Shown: positions 9,260-19,759, numbered from the stretch's first letter. The stretch: DNA of 64,000 nt from Lachancea dasiensis (GCA_900074725.1 LT598458.1:930001-994000); one strand, 5' to 3'. Made by a program: numbers and translations. The notes: generated from the sequence alone by a model not told the origin.

Positions 9260-10267
9260 ATGACTGAAAGTGATGTCTCGACTGACTGCTCCTCGCCTAA
9301 AAGATATGCAGAAGAATATACGGATCAGCAAATCTTGAAATGGGCTGGGAAGTTGGAACTCGAATCTGTAGACTTGAGGGACAAGTCTGAGAAGCTCATA
9401 CATCTTCTCGAGGGCAATTCAAAAGTTTTGAAGACCTCCTTTGAGAAACTGAATGAGGTGACTGGTGGGCTCAAAGATCTGAAAGGTTTGTAAGACAAAA
9501 GCGACCCATTTTGTTTTTGGCAAAAAACCAAAGCACGCGATTTCTAACACACCACTCTAGAAGTTCACGAAAAGCTCCAGCAGATGAAAAGCGCAGTTCA
9601 GAAGGCAGGAAAAGAACAAAGCAGTCGTACGGCAGGTGTCAAAAAGCTTGAAAAACAAATTGAGGGTGTACTGCAAGGCTTTTCAAAGTCGTACTCGCTA
9701 GATGTTGTACGAGCGCAAAAGGAAATCATCGGAAGTTTTGGGAAACTTGAAGCTAAGTTTGAAGAACGCCTCGAGGAGTTTACGTCGGTAGGTACTTCAA
9801 CCCTCACAAAAGCCCTTGCCGAGAGTGCAGGTGTTTTCAAAGACATGGAATCCCGACTAGACGCTAAAATGGGGAGCTTCGCTGAATCCCATTCTGCGCA
9901 TTTCGAAAAGGCTGTGAAAGAAGTTCACAATGAACTAGTCAATTTGGTTAGGCAATCCGCAGGTTTAACCCAAGTTTTGTCATCGATGTCGACAGAAACA
10001 ATGCGAGTATCGCAGCGACAATTACATTTGGAACAGCAAGTATGCAGTCTGAAAGCCGACATAGCCAATTTACGCGGGAACTGCATCAACAGAAAAGAAA
10101 TTATATCTTCAAATGCGCATGACTCCAAAGTTACTAAACCCGTTTCTCCAACTTGTTCCAAAGAACAAACGCGCCACAGGAGGGCCCAGACCACACTTGC
10201 AACACGTTGGATAATTCCGTGGGATGAGATTTCCGATTCCGAAACATTACTTTCATCAGAGTTATAG
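9260..10267 (+). CDS. REC107: Meiotic recombination protein Mer2/Rec107 (spliced)
   Basis: Mer2 works with Rec114 and Mei4 to activate Spo11 for meiotic double-strand breaks on the chromosome axis. I join 9260..9485 and 9561..10267 across a 75-bp intron; the junction keeps the frame and gives 310 aa (S. cerevisiae 314, also with one intron). Exon 1 starts at the ATG at 9260; the same frame is open for six codons upstream but without ATG. The centre of the product (about residues 90-230) is Lys/Glu/Leu-rich, consistent with the coiled coil through which Mer2 tetramerises. The gene is divergent from LSM8 as YJR021C is from YJR022W. Fast evolution makes the residue-level match modest; synteny and intron position carry the call. 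Confidence 0.88.
9486..9560 (+). other. MER2/REC107 intron with non-consensus 5' splice site
   Basis: This 75-bp intron begins GTTTGT instead of the yeast consensus GTATGT, has a branch-point-like TTCTAAC at 9542-9548 (consensus TACTAAC), and ends CTCTAG, with 11 bases between the branch site and the AG. The alternative GTAAGA four bases downstream would put exon 2 out of frame. The S. cerevisiae MER2 intron also has a deviant 5' site (GTTCGT) and is spliced only when the meiotic factor Mer1 is present. A clear Mer1 enhancer (AYACCCUY) is not seen; the nearest is GACCCATT. Confidence 0.8.
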
Positions 10268-10363
10268 TGCGTAGTTCGATCGGGCTTCATTAGCCTCCTG
10301 GCCGCCAACCATTAACTTGTTTTCGAAGTAACAGACATCGATAGCAACCTCCTTTTCCAATTT

Positions 10364-11251
10364 TTACTCTTGTACCTTGGACCCTGTCACATTGCGTTCA
10401 TGATCGATATCAACGACAAGTGTTGCGCAATTACCAAGCTTACCAGTTGCCTTAAGAGGTGGATAGTAGATCTCATAGCAAGGCATGTACCTTGAAACAA
10501 ATGCTTTCACTTGCGCACTGTTCATACCCTGTCCGCTCTTCGCAATCAATTCTGTTTCCTGTTCCTGCCGCCAGGTGTAAATATTTTCAGTGTCTGCAGC
10601 AATCACAATGCCCAAAGACGGAAAAGAAGCATTGCCCCAAAGTAATTGAGAGTAGCGGCTCAAGTAAGAATTGATTTGAAGAAGATTTTCTAAAGAATGC
10701 TCGCGCAGAAGTTGACCGCGCTTACTATTCTTCTCCTGTCGCATAGAACAAATGGTGTCTTCAGAAAGCCCTTGAAAACCCAAAAACCAACCTTCGACGA
10801 CAAGAATGTCAATGGGCGGTTCAAATTCTTCTGAAGGACTCACCCTGTCGCCTTCACCCCCAAACCGAGACTTATCATATGCAGGAATACCCACAGTTCC
10901 AGGGGACCTGAGCTTGTGCAGAAATTCATCAATCAGCGCGAGGTCGTGGGTGCCTGGCAGCCCTCGGCCCTGTAACAAGGCATTGCCCGCAAATCGCTCT
11001 GATAGCAGCAGCTGATCTTTATGGGTCAGATAAAAATCATCAATTGATACAACTACAATCCTCAGGTTGGGCCTGGAAGATAGTAAACTTTTCCTGATTG
11101 CTCTAGAGGAATAAGTTTTGCCGGATCCTTGTGGTCCTGAAACGTAAACCACAAGCGGAAATTGACCCTCCGCAGTTGTCGAATGGTAAAGCACTTGCTT
11201 ATCGTAGTATTTGAGAATAAATGGGGCTGCTGCTTGGGCTACGGAGGGCAT
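10364..11251 (-). CDS. TDA10: Tda10-like P-loop kinase (glycerate kinase fold)
   Basis: Tda10 is an ATP-binding protein resembling plant D-glycerate kinase and phosphoribulokinase/uridine-kinase folds; its substrate in yeast is not established. The 295-aa product (S. cerevisiae 290) has a Walker A loop GPQGSGKT at about residues 39-46, a Walker B-like VVVSIDDFYLTH, a second acidic strand ILVVEGWFLGF, and the loop QGRGLPGTHD found in this family. The ATG at 11251 gives the expected N-terminus. It is convergent with MER2, about 100 bp away. Position equals YGR205W inserted between chromosome X orthologs. Confidence 0.93.
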   Translation of the reverse strand: MPSVAQAAAPFILKYYDKQVLYHSTTAEGQFPLVVYVSGPQGSGKTYSSRAIRKSLLSSRPNLRIVVVSIDDFYLTHKDQLLLSERFAGNALLQGRGLPGTHDLALIDEFLHKLRSPGTVGIPAYDKSRFGGEGDRVSPSEEFEPPIDILVVEGWFLGFQGLSEDTICSMRQEKNSKRGQLLREHSLENLLQINSYLSRYSQLLWGNASFPSLGIVIAADTENIYTWRQEQETELIAKSGQGMNSAQVKAFVSRYMPCYEIYYPPLKATGKLGNCATLVVDIDHERNVTGSKVQE

Positions 11252-11450
11252 GACAAATGAGAAACGATGGTAATATGGTCTGGAAAAAAAATGTGGGGGC
11301 AGCTGGGAACTTCGATTCTTTCAAATAAACGGTTCGAGATCGGAGAAGAAAGGTTTAATCCAACTTCCACTCTCTAAAACATTTCGATTCGTCCAATCTT
11401 ACACTGTCTGTGTGACTGGAACACCTTTTTATATCACAATTTTTCGGAAA

Positions 11451-12461
11451 ATGCTGCAAAGCTCGCTTGCCTTAACTCGTCTTTCGCCAACAAAATTCGT
11501 TTCTACAATACCAGGGAAAGCACAACCCGGACGTAATGCCACTTCTGGTGGAACCTTGATGGCACAATCGCTATGGGCTGCGATCAGGACAACTGACGAG
11601 GCGTTTGAACCATCGTCCCTCCACTGCTACTTTTTGAAGGCCGGGGATGTAAAGGAGCGCATCACGTACGAGGTGGAGAGCTTAAGAGATGGCCGGAGCT
11701 TTGCCCATCGCCAAGTCCGGGCCCTCCAGCATAAGGAAGTTATATTTTTGGCGACGGTTATGCTGAAGTATGTCGGCACCACAAACGACAGCAGTGCCTT
11801 GTCGGAAATTGAGACGGTGAACTATTCAAACAGACCTGACAATTTTCCCGTATTGTCCAAGTTGGTCCCAGCTACACAGCTTTTTCAGTCAGAGGTTATT
11901 GGAAATTTAAAAAGATACCAGAAGATCATTCGTCCTTGGGCCGACTCATCCGCTTTGGATCCATTTGTACAGCGGTTCGAAGGCGGACCCATAGAATATC
12001 GTTTCCCTCCTGACCTATTCATCCCAGCAGATTTCCACGATACAACTAAGGTGAAACATCTACCACATTTGGACTACTATCAACGAGTAAGACAGCACGC
12101 TGCCGAGGAGTCTGTCACAGGAGTGGAGTGTCAGACTTTAGAAGCACGTGACCCAAGGTTTTCCTATGTTGAGTTCACGTATCTGTCGGATACCTACTTT
12201 GTGCTCTGCTTAACTTATTTCCATCTGCTTCCACTTTACTGCCACAAATTTAGTGTTTCGCTAGATCATACTATCCATTTTCATAAGCGGCCAAACACCA
12301 AAGCCTGGCTGGCTCAAAGACTAACCAACCCCATATCAAACGAAAACAAACATATTATGCGTGGGGAATATTATGACCTTGATAGAAGTCCAGTGGCTTC
12401 AGTGTCACAGGAAGGACTTGTCGTTTACGAAAATCCATCTTCTATTCGAGCTAGGTTTTGA
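11451..12461 (+). CDS. TES1: Peroxisomal acyl-CoA thioesterase
   Basis: Tes1 hydrolyses acyl-CoA to free fatty acid and CoA in peroxisomes. The 336-aa product contains two hotdog domains typical of type II thioesterases. The first holds SGGTLMAQSLWAA and the conserved SFAHRQVRALQ; the second holds SLDHTIHFHKR, with the catalytic aspartate region, and LVVYENP. The last residues are ARF, a non-canonical PTS1-like tail; S. cerevisiae Tes1 ends AKF. I start at the ATG at 11451; thirteen codons upstream in frame begin with GTG. It is divergent from TDA10 and corresponds to YJR019C. Confidence 0.93.
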   Translation: MLQSSLALTRLSPTKFVSTIPGKAQPGRNATSGGTLMAQSLWAAIRTTDEAFEPSSLHCYFLKAGDVKERITYEVESLRDGRSFAHRQVRALQHKEVIFLATVMLKYVGTTNDSSALSEIETVNYSNRPDNFPVLSKLVPATQLFQSEVIGNLKRYQKIIRPWADSSALDPFVQRFEGGPIEYRFPPDLFIPADFHDTTKVKHLPHLDYYQRVRQHAAEESVTGVECQTLEARDPRFSYVEFTYLSDTYFVLCLTYFHLLPLYCHKFSVSLDHTIHFHKRPNTKAWLAQRLTNPISNENKHIMRGEYYDLDRSPVASVSQEGLVVYENPSSIRARF

Positions 12462-12529
12462 GGGCCCCAACTATTGGGCCATTGTTTCCTGGCTCGCTTA
12501 TTTATTATTCAATATACATGTTTTGTTTT

Positions 12530-15373
12530 TTAAAACATACCTTCGATTTCACCATTGTCGTTGACTTCTACGTTCATGAATCCACAGTGGGTTGGCAACC
12601 CTGGGATGGTTTGAATTTCGGCGGCTAGCGCGTACAAGTAACCAGCACCGACGGACGCACGGACGTCACGGATTGGGAAAGAGAACCCAGTAGGGACCCC
12701 CTTTAAGTTTGCGTCGTGAGACAACGAATATTGGGTTTTCGCGATACAGATTGGCAAATTTCCAAATCCTTGCTTGGTGTACAAATCGATCTTCCTCTGT
12801 GCTTCAGGTGAGAATTCTACAGAGCCTGCGCCATACATTTGCTTGGCGATGGCCCCAATTTTGTTTTCCACAGATAAACCCTCCGTCTCGTAAAGAAATG
12901 TGAAGTCGTCATTTGGTTGCTCACAGGCCTTTACGACACCTTCCGCAAGAGTAACCGCACCTCTGCCACCTTCCTCCCAATGGTTTGAAACAATAGCGTC
13001 AAGGGCACCTGCCTTCAAAGCCTCCTCCTTAACAATTTCATGTTCGCGGTCAGTGTCTGAAGACATTCTGTTGATAGCAATAACCACTGGAAGATTGTAG
13101 GCCCTTACATTGGAAATGTGTTTGGCGAGGTTGGCACATCCCTTTCTGAGAAGCTCGGTATTTTCATTCAAGTATTCAGCGGGCAGTGGAGCACCTGCCT
13201 TCACGTCAGGACCGCCACCATGAACTTTCAACGCCCGGATAGTAGCAACGATAACTACAGCATCTGGAACCAAACCTGATGAACGACACTTGATATTCAA
13301 GAAACGTTCACCGCCCATTGTGAAATCGAAACCGGCTTCGGTAACTACATAACCTTGTTTCTCCTTTGCGATCTCCTCAGAAGCGCCAGGCTCGACGCCT
13401 GCAAGTTTTAAAGCAATTTTATCAGCTATAGCGGAGTTTGCGCCAATCGAAATGTTAGCAAATGGACCAGCATGCACAAACACTGGGGTGCCCTCCAACG
13501 TTTGCATGATATTTGGTTTAATGGCATCCTTCAGCAAAGCTGTCATTGCACCGGCGCAACCAATATCTTCACACGTTATGGGGACACCGGCCCTTGAGGC
13601 ACCAATAACGATGCGGCCCAGCCGTTCTCTCATATCGGACAATGAATTGGCCAAGGCAAGGACAGCCATACATTCTGAAGCCACGGAGATATCGAAACCG
13701 GTGTTTCTGGTGAAGCCACGCTCTGTTGGCGCCTCACCAATGGTGATGCCTCTCAAAAATCTGTCGTTGCAATCTACGACTCTTCTCCAAGTAATAGTTT
13801 CCGGGTCAATGTCCAAGCGGGCAAAGTTTGTGATTTCCTCTGGCGTCAAATCATTTGGATCGTCCTTGTGAATACCAAGTTTCTTCAATCTCCTTAACAT
13901 AGTGGGAGAAAATTTTCTAACACCACGCTTACTTGGTACTAGTCTTTTGTAAAGAGCAGCATCCTTTTGAGTTTGTTCGTGGAACATTCGTGTGTCAATT
14001 GCAGCTGCCAACAGGTTGTTAGCCATAGAAATAGCGTGAATGTCACCAGTGACATGCAAGTTGAACTCGTCCATAGGAATAACCTGAGAATAACCACCAC
14101 CAGCAGCACCTCCCTTTATACCAAATGTTGGACCCATTGATGGTTGACGGACATTGGCAAAAACGGTTTTCTTTAAATGAGCACCAAGAGCTTGGGCCAA
14201 ACCAACTGTAGTCGTGGACTTACCTTCCCCCAAGGGCGTCGGTGTGATGCCCGCCACCAAAATATACTTACCATTTTTTCTTGAGGCCAAACGGTCAAGA
14301 ATATCCAACTTGACTTTGGCTTTGGTTGACCCGTAAGGTTCCAGTTCGGTAGGCAAGATGCCAGCCTCAGATGCAACTTGAGTGATTTCCTTTGGCTTTT
14401 GGGCTCTTGAAATTTCGAAATCGGATGGAACTGGTTTCTGTAAACTCAAAGGCAATGGTTCGAAAGCTACTGTGTCGTCAGTACCAAGAAAGCGCTTTGC
14501 AGCAATAAAAACGTTTTTCATCAGCATTGCTACGGTCATGGGCCCGACACCACCGGGGACAGGAGTAAGCAATTTGACATACTGGCGAGTAGCGTCAAAT
14601 TCAACGTCGCCGACGCATCTGTAACCGCTCTTCTTCGAAGAATCGTCCACATAATTCGTCCCGACGTCGATAACAACACACTGGTCATTACCCTTGAACC
14701 ACTCACCTTTTACAAACTCTGGTTGACCAATAGCAACAACGACAATATTAGCGGTGGCCACGTATGAGGAAATATCTTTAGATTTCGAATGGACCACTGT
14801 GACAGTGGCGTCTTTCGATTTGAGAAGTTCTGCCACCGGAGCACCCACAATGTCAGATCTTCCGATCACTAGGGCTTTAGCACCAGAAATAGCAACATTG
14901 GACCTTTCCAGGAGCTCAATAATGCCTTGAGGGGTACACGGATGAAAAAAGGGCTTTCCGTTTCTCTTGTTGAGTTCCCCGATGTTGTGAGGGCCAAAAC
15001 CGTCCACGTCTTTACGAGCTTCCACTGCAGAAGTGATTTTATCCTCATCGATGTGCTTTGGTAGCGGCAGTTGCACCAAAATGCCGTGAATGTTGCTGTC
15101 CACGTTCTTCTCTTGAACGTGAGCCAAAAGCTCGGCCTCGGCGATGTTCTCATCCAGATGGACAAATTCGACATGAATTCCGGCTTCTTCTGCAGCCTTG
15201 CGTTTCATTCTCACATAAGTCGAAGAGTCTGGACGACTGCCAACTTGGAAAATCGCTAGACTTGGTTTAAAAGTTGCGGGCTGGCTCTCAGCGTTCAGGC
15301 TGCCTATTTCCTGGGCAATCTCATCGCGGATAGTTTTGGCAATTGCCTTGCCGTCGATCAAAAGAGCCACCAT
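12530..15373 (-). CDS. ADE3: Cytosolic trifunctional C1-tetrahydrofolate synthase
   Basis: Ade3 carries methylenetetrahydrofolate dehydrogenase, methenyl cyclohydrolase and 10-formyl-THF synthetase activities, supplying one-carbon units for purine and other syntheses. The 947-aa product matches the S. cerevisiae length (946). Residues 1 to about 310 are the dehydrogenase/cyclohydrolase unit (LVQLPLPKHIDEDKI, IGRSDIVGAPVAELL, TPVPGGVGPMTVAML). From about 325 the synthetase domain follows, with the P-loop TPLGEGKSTTTVGL and FAKTQYSLS-like ending (CIAKTQYSLSHD). No mitochondrial presequence precedes the first domain, so this is the cytosolic form rather than Mis1. It corresponds to YGR204W. Confidence 0.98.
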   Translation of the reverse strand: MVALLIDGKAIAKTIRDEIAQEIGSLNAESQPATFKPSLAIFQVGSRPDSSTYVRMKRKAAEEAGIHVEFVHLDENIAEAELLAHVQEKNVDSNIHGILVQLPLPKHIDEDKITSAVEARKDVDGFGPHNIGELNKRNGKPFFHPCTPQGIIELLERSNVAISGAKALVIGRSDIVGAPVAELLKSKDATVTVVHSKSKDISSYVATANIVVVAIGQPEFVKGEWFKGNDQCVVIDVGTNYVDDSSKKSGYRCVGDVEFDATRQYVKLLTPVPGGVGPMTVAMLMKNVFIAAKRFLGTDDTVAFEPLPLSLQKPVPSDFEISRAQKPKEITQVASEAGILPTELEPYGSTKAKVKLDILDRLASRKNGKYILVAGITPTPLGEGKSTTTVGLAQALGAHLKKTVFANVRQPSMGPTFGIKGGAAGGGYSQVIPMDEFNLHVTGDIHAISMANNLLAAAIDTRMFHEQTQKDAALYKRLVPSKRGVRKFSPTMLRRLKKLGIHKDDPNDLTPEEITNFARLDIDPETITWRRVVDCNDRFLRGITIGEAPTERGFTRNTGFDISVASECMAVLALANSLSDMRERLGRIVIGASRAGVPITCEDIGCAGAMTALLKDAIKPNIMQTLEGTPVFVHAGPFANISIGANSAIADKIALKLAGVEPGASEEIAKEKQGYVVTEAGFDFTMGGERFLNIKCRSSGLVPDAVVIVATIRALKVHGGGPDVKAGAPLPAEYLNENTELLRKGCANLAKHISNVRAYNLPVVIAINRMSSDTDREHEIVKEEALKAGALDAIVSNHWEEGGRGAVTLAEGVVKACEQPNDDFTFLYETEGLSVENKIGAIAKQMYGAGSVEFSPEAQRKIDLYTKQGFGNLPICIAKTQYSLSHDANLKGVPTGFSFPIRDVRASVGAGYLYALAAEIQTIPGLPTHCGFMNVEVNDNGEIEGMF

Positions 15374-17098
15374 TCGGAAAATGTGACGTTAGAACCTTAG
15401 TTACTGAAACAGCGCTCGGAAGCTCAAGCCGTATTTGTTTATCCCTCTTCGTCACTCTTTTATACATATCTTTCCCATGCTATTGATTGATCGGCCTTAT
15501 ATCACCAATTCCTGACTCGGGCCCAAGTACGGCCAAACGAACACGGATATGCCACAGTGTGATGTTCGTCCATGTGAACGGATGAGATGTGCAACGAAAT
15601 GTACTTGGGTCGAGGTACTCAGAGCACGAACCTCAGAAGCGAAACCTTTCGGAAGCTGTGATATGTACAGACAGAAACTAGATATATCGAATTAAAGAGT
15701 GAGTAACGAGTAGGTGAGAAAAGAAGACCCTCACAAATTCTATAGGCCATTGTGATGATCTTGGAGGAGAAAGATTGGATGCGGGTATACTGGAGTCTGG
15801 TATGACCGTCTAGAGACTGGCTCCGGGGTGTCTTGTCCGTACACCGATCAATCGTTGGAATGAGTTAAAATAATAGATTAGATTACTTTGGTGGACGGAC
15901 AATTAAATAATAATTATTTATTCTGCGCAGGAGATAACACCTAATGGTTATACAAACCTGTGCAATCGAAAAGCGGCCTTGACATGAACAAACTTGCGCT
16001 TTTTGGCTGAGCTGGAAAAAGGTCCGGCGGTTTACAAGGACAAGCACCACGGGTGGTGGAGGGAAAAGACTTGGGTAGTCGACACCTCACAAGTAATATC
16101 AGCTGTTTGATGCATGGGGCTATATGCACGCACACATAGATTGTGGTTTCAGGCGTATTTTATTCTCTCTGAGTAGAGGGACACTACCATCGACAGGGTG
16201 AAGGATGGGGTGGCAGGTCTGAGATGTTAGGTATTCTAAGGTAATAAATTGCGTAGCTTTGATTTTTGGAGGAGCCTGATTGTCTTCTGTATGGTGATAA
16301 AGCGCACCAAAGAGTCGGGTGCTCCGCAAAATCGCCCAACCCAACATTCGGTGAGCTTCAAATTTCTCGAAGCAGCAAGTGCCGCGATGTGAGTCCACTT
16401 TGCCCGCAGAAGTACCATGATAAGCACGTATTGGCCAGTGAGCTTAATAACTTAAAAGAGGCCTATGTTTGTGCTCATAGGGAAGCTTTTGGGTGAACTG
16501 TCTATACGACCTTGGCAGTCTGAACACTTTCAACCGATTCGAAGATCGTCCAAAAAAGGGAAACGATCGCATCAGGGTATCTCCTGCTGGAGCCCTCGGG
16601 ATGACCTCCTGGATATATCCGTGGCGTCTAATGTGCAACTCCACAAGTAGACCGTGGGCACATAGACCCAATGTCACTTTGTACCAGTATGTCGTCCTAA
16701 GGAGCACGAACCCTTTTTCTCATCTCCCCTCTTCTGAGATTGAAAACTCAGCAGAGTTGGCTCCATTATGGTCATGCAGTGGCCTGTCAGGACTCGCGCG
16801 ATCACGATTTCTCTCAGCTCAATTCGAGGCTAAAGGGTCTTTCAAATACTTTCAGTTACCTCAATCGAAGACTTCCTCCATAACAACTCAGCAAGAAGCC
16901 AGCACTGGTACTGCGGTCGGTATTACACCTCACAAACTTTCAATCAAAGACTCAGCAGCCTTACATTTTGGTGTCGCTTTCCATATCCTCGTACTATGGT
17001 ACATGTTCAATTGCCAAGCATATATCACAAATAGTCAGTCGCTATGATCAGTAGACCAAAATCCTGCCCAAACCCCATACCTCGGCCACTCATAGTCC
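15374..17098. other. 1.7 kb divergent intergenic stretch ADE3/ESS1
   Basis: No convincing gene is found in this unusually long gap. The longest open frame (about 16493-17047, + strand) starts with GTG and reads as unstructured sequence with no family resemblance. Shorter ones overlap on both strands. The ADE3 side carries a Gcn4/Bas1-type site. I looked for tRNA, snRNA and long-terminal-repeat patterns and saw none. Confidence 0.55.
15513..15518. promoter_or_regulatory. Gcn4/Bas1-type TGACTC site upstream of ADE3
   Basis: TGACTC lies 140 bp upstream of the ADE3 ATG. The same core is bound by Bas1 (with Bas2, for purine and one-carbon genes) and by Gcn4 in S. cerevisiae, where ADE genes carry it. 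A single short site is weak evidence; position and pathway support it. Confidence 0.45.
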
Positions 17099-17587
17099 AT
17101 GTCTTCCAGTGGATTGCCCGAGCCATGGACGGTGCGCTACAGCAAGTCCAAAAGTAGACAGTATTTTTTTAATCCCCAAACCAAAGAATCACAATGGGAG
17201 GAGCCCGAAGGCACTGACCACGCTGCCCTCAAACAGTATTTAGTGGATCATCCCTTGAGAGTTAGGTGTTTACACCTCCTCATCAAACACAAAGACTCCA
17301 AAAGACCAGCCTCTCACCGGTGTGATCCAATCACCATTTCTAAAGACGAGGCGCTCGAGGAACTGTCCGTATACCAACACAAGATTGAACAAGGCGAGAA
17401 ATTCGAAGAATTGGCCAAATTCCGCAGTGATTGCTCGTCGTTCAAACGGGGTGGTGACTTGGGATTTTTTGCCAGCGGCGACATGCAACCGCCCTTTGAA
17501 AAGGCAGCATTTGGCTTGAAGGTGGGCCAGGTGTCCAAGCCTGTGGAAACCGCAAGCGGCGTACATATCATCAAACGTGTGGCTTGA
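17099..17587 (+). CDS. ESS1: Pin1-type peptidyl-prolyl isomerase Ess1
   Basis: Ess1 isomerises phospho-Ser/Thr-Pro bonds, chiefly in the C-terminal repeats of RNA polymerase II, and is essential in yeast. The 162-aa product (S. cerevisiae 170) has an N-terminal WW domain at about residues 7-40 (PEPWTVRYSK, FFNPQTKESQWEEP) and a parvulin domain from about 52 to the end. The phosphate-binding basic loop appears as KHKDSKRPASHR, and the catalytic core as DCSSFKRGGDLGFF, DMQPPFEKAAF and SGVHIIKR. It corresponds to YJR017C. Confidence 0.97.
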   Translation: MSSSGLPEPWTVRYSKSKSRQYFFNPQTKESQWEEPEGTDHAALKQYLVDHPLRVRCLHLLIKHKDSKRPASHRCDPITISKDEALEELSVYQHKIEQGEKFEELAKFRSDCSSFKRGGDLGFFASGDMQPPFEKAAFGLKVGQVSKPVETASGVHIIKRVA

Positions 17588-17678
17588 ATACGTTACAGTA
17601 TGGAGTGAATTGTGCACGGTGCGGGCTCTCACGCCGGTCATTATTCGTATATATGCGAACTACGTAAACCAAAGTGGG

Positions 17679-18116
17679 TCACCTCCAAAGATCTGCCTTG
17701 TATGACTCTGTAACCTCGCTGTTCTCCCCGTACAAACTCTGCCAGTGGTTGAAGCCCCCGCGCAGCACATAGATGCGGATATGTGCCAAATCTTCGTCCT
17801 CCAAAGTCCGGAGGAACTTCATGGCGGCCGATGGGCCCCGCTGTTGGGATAGCGCACAATGGAAAACACAATTGATGACTCCAAGGCCCCTTTTTTCATC
17901 CAAACGAGCACGTAGCTCGTTACACTTTTCTACATCGTCACGCAGTTGGCGGTAAGGGTAGTTCCAGCCATCTTTGATATGCCCCCCGATGTAGTCGCTT
18001 CCTCGGACGTCTACCACTTGAAACGGCTCGTGCGACGCGGAGAACCCACATTGAAGCCAGCGAAAAAGCTCCTGAGCATCTAAATACTTGATAGCCGTTA
18101 AGGACCGAGATTCCAT
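17679..18116 (-). CDS. YCH1: Rhodanese-like phosphatase Ych1
   Basis: Ych1 is a small Cdc25/rhodanese-fold phosphatase related to Arr2 arsenate reductase. The 145-aa product (S. cerevisiae 148) has the family entry motif VVDVRGSDYIGGHI and the active-site loop HCALSQQRGP, a C-x5-R phosphatase signature. It converges on ESS1 with about 90 bp between the stops. The neighbour relation ESS1-YCH1-PCT1 alternates the two S. cerevisiae blocks (YJR017C, YGR203W, YGR202C). Confidence 0.95.
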   Translation of the reverse strand: MESRSLTAIKYLDAQELFRWLQCGFSASHEPFQVVDVRGSDYIGGHIKDGWNYPYRQLRDDVEKCNELRARLDEKRGLGVINCVFHCALSQQRGPSAAMKFLRTLEDEDLAHIRIYVLRGGFNHWQSLYGENSEVTESYKADLWR

Positions 18117-18517
18117 GCTCCTTTTTTCGATACTTTACTACTTTTTGAGCATCCCAGAGACACATGGGTCACTTGCAAGCGTCGGAATATTTAAAGCCTT
18201 GAGGCTAGAAAAAACACACCAGCAACAAAGCGGCCGCTGTCAAAACCACAATGAGCAAGCGCAGATCCATTCTAACTAGCCGATCGACATATAGCTGAAG
18301 ACTGGTAACAGTAGAGCCGACCCTTGCGCTTGGTTTTAGACAGTCAACAAATGTCTGTTATTCTTCGTATACAATGTTGTCAACAAATAACACCTAATTA
18401 AAGTAAGCTTAACAAACACATCCTTTAAAATTGTGTACCACATATTTCGGATACACAAAGTCTTACGCTCAAGAATTGGTTTTTGGGTCCTCCTTTCAAC
18501 TAACTCTACTTTTGAAA
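18117..18517. promoter_or_regulatory. Divergent promoter region YCH1/PCT1
   Basis: This is 401 bp with no coding frame. An in-frame open extension upstream of PCT1 begins with TTG and is not counted as coding. No named site is identified. Confidence 0.5.
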
Positions 18518-19759
18518 ATGGCCAGGGGCTCCGACTCTGCTCCACTCAAGTCTCGGTTGAGTAGTGGATCGCTCACAAATTTGTTCAAATTAAACCGTAA
18601 ACGCAGAAGGGACAGCGACGATGAATCAGAATCAGTGGCCCAATCGCGGTCCGATGGTTCTGAAAACGAAGAAAATACAAGCTATTTTGAAGAAGGAGAC
18701 GAGGAAAGGGATGATGAAAACCATGGGGAGGAGGAAGAAGAGGAGGAGACACGTGTAGGGAAGCCTATCAAAAAGAGACGGACGCTTTCCATGGCGGAAC
18801 GCGAAGCTTTCGAGGCCAAAGAGCGGGCGCTAGATGAGGCTTTACCAGAGGAGCTGCGTGCTTACAGGCCCCGCGGATTTGGGCTGAATCTGCCCCCTAA
18901 GGATCGGCCCGTGCGCGTCTACGCGGACGGAGTCTTCGATCTGTTCCATTTAGGCCACATGAAGCAGCTGGAACAGTGTAAGAAATGCATGCCCAATGTG
19001 ACGCTGATCTGTGGGGTTCCATCTGATCGGGTGACGCATAAATTGAAGGGTTTGACCGTGTTAACCGACGTTCAAAGGTACGAAAGTGTAAGGCAATGCA
19101 AGTGGGTGGACGAGGTGATCGAAGATGCGCCATGGACTCTCACACTCGAGTTTCTAGCTGAACATCATATTGATTATGTGGCACACGACGATCTGCCGTA
19201 CGCAGCGGTAGACTGCGATGATATATACCTTCCGATCAAGCAAATGGGCAAGTTTGTGGCCACGCAGCGTACGGACGGAATCTCCACCAGCGATATCATT
19301 ACGCGCATCATTCGCGATTACGACAAGTACCTGATGCGCAATTTCGCGCGCGGTGCAACGAGGCGCGAACTGAACGTCTCCTGGCTCAAAAAGAACGAGC
19401 TAGACTTCAAGAAACACATCCAGGATTTTCGCTCGTATTTCAAAAAGGGACACGACTCAATCAATCACGCTTCCAAAGATTTATACGTGGAGGTGCGCGA
19501 GATGTTGCTACGCAAAACCTTGGGTAAGAAGGTGTACACCAAACTGGCAGGCCAACATCAACCGCCAAAGACGATTAGAGGGTCGTCGCCAGCTACTGAA
19601 TTTGCCCGTATCTATGGTGACATGGGCCATGAAGGCTCAAAAGACGAAGCTCACGAGAACGTAAACGATCCGAACTCTCAAGAGGAGGACCCCGATATTA
19701 GAAGTCGAGACTCAGCGTCAACGACGAATCCGAACTCCAGTGATTCGGACGACTCTTGA
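18518..19759 (+). CDS. PCT1: Choline-phosphate cytidylyltransferase
   Basis: Pct1 makes CDP-choline from CTP and phosphocholine, the rate-limiting step of the Kennedy pathway for phosphatidylcholine, at nuclear and ER membranes. The 413-aa product (S. cerevisiae 424) has an acidic N-terminal tail with KKRRT (a likely nuclear localisation signal), then the catalytic domain at about residues 120-270: [18 protein letters not shown] with the HxGH motif, and [14 protein letters not shown] with the ISTSD signature. An amphipathic lipid-sensing region and a Ser/Asp-rich tail follow. The start is the ATG at 18518. Confidence 0.97.
   Translation: MARGSDSAPLKSRLSSGSLTNLFKLNRKRRRDSDDESESVAQSRSDGSENEENTSYFEEGDEERDDENHGEEEEEEETRVGKPIKKRRTLSMAEREAFEAKERALDEALPEELRAYRPRGFGLNLPPKDRPVRVYADGVFDLFHLGHMKQLEQCKKCMPNVTLICGVPSDRVTHKLKGLTVLTDVQRYESVRQCKWVDEVIEDAPWTLTLEFLAEHHIDYVAHDDLPYAAVDCDDIYLPIKQMGKFVATQRTDGISTSDIITRIIRDYDKYLMRNFARGATRRELNVSWLKKNELDFKKHIQDFRSYFKKGHDSINHASKDLYVEVREMLLRKTLGKKVYTKLAGQHQPPKTIRGSSPATEFARIYGDMGHEGSKDEAHENVNDPNSQEEDPDIRSRDSASTTNPNSSDSDDS

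Noticed and set aside
16493-17047. 184-codon open frame upstream of ESS1
   Set aside because: It begins with GTG, its composition is not protein-like, and it ends just before the ESS1 ATG, where the promoter is expected.
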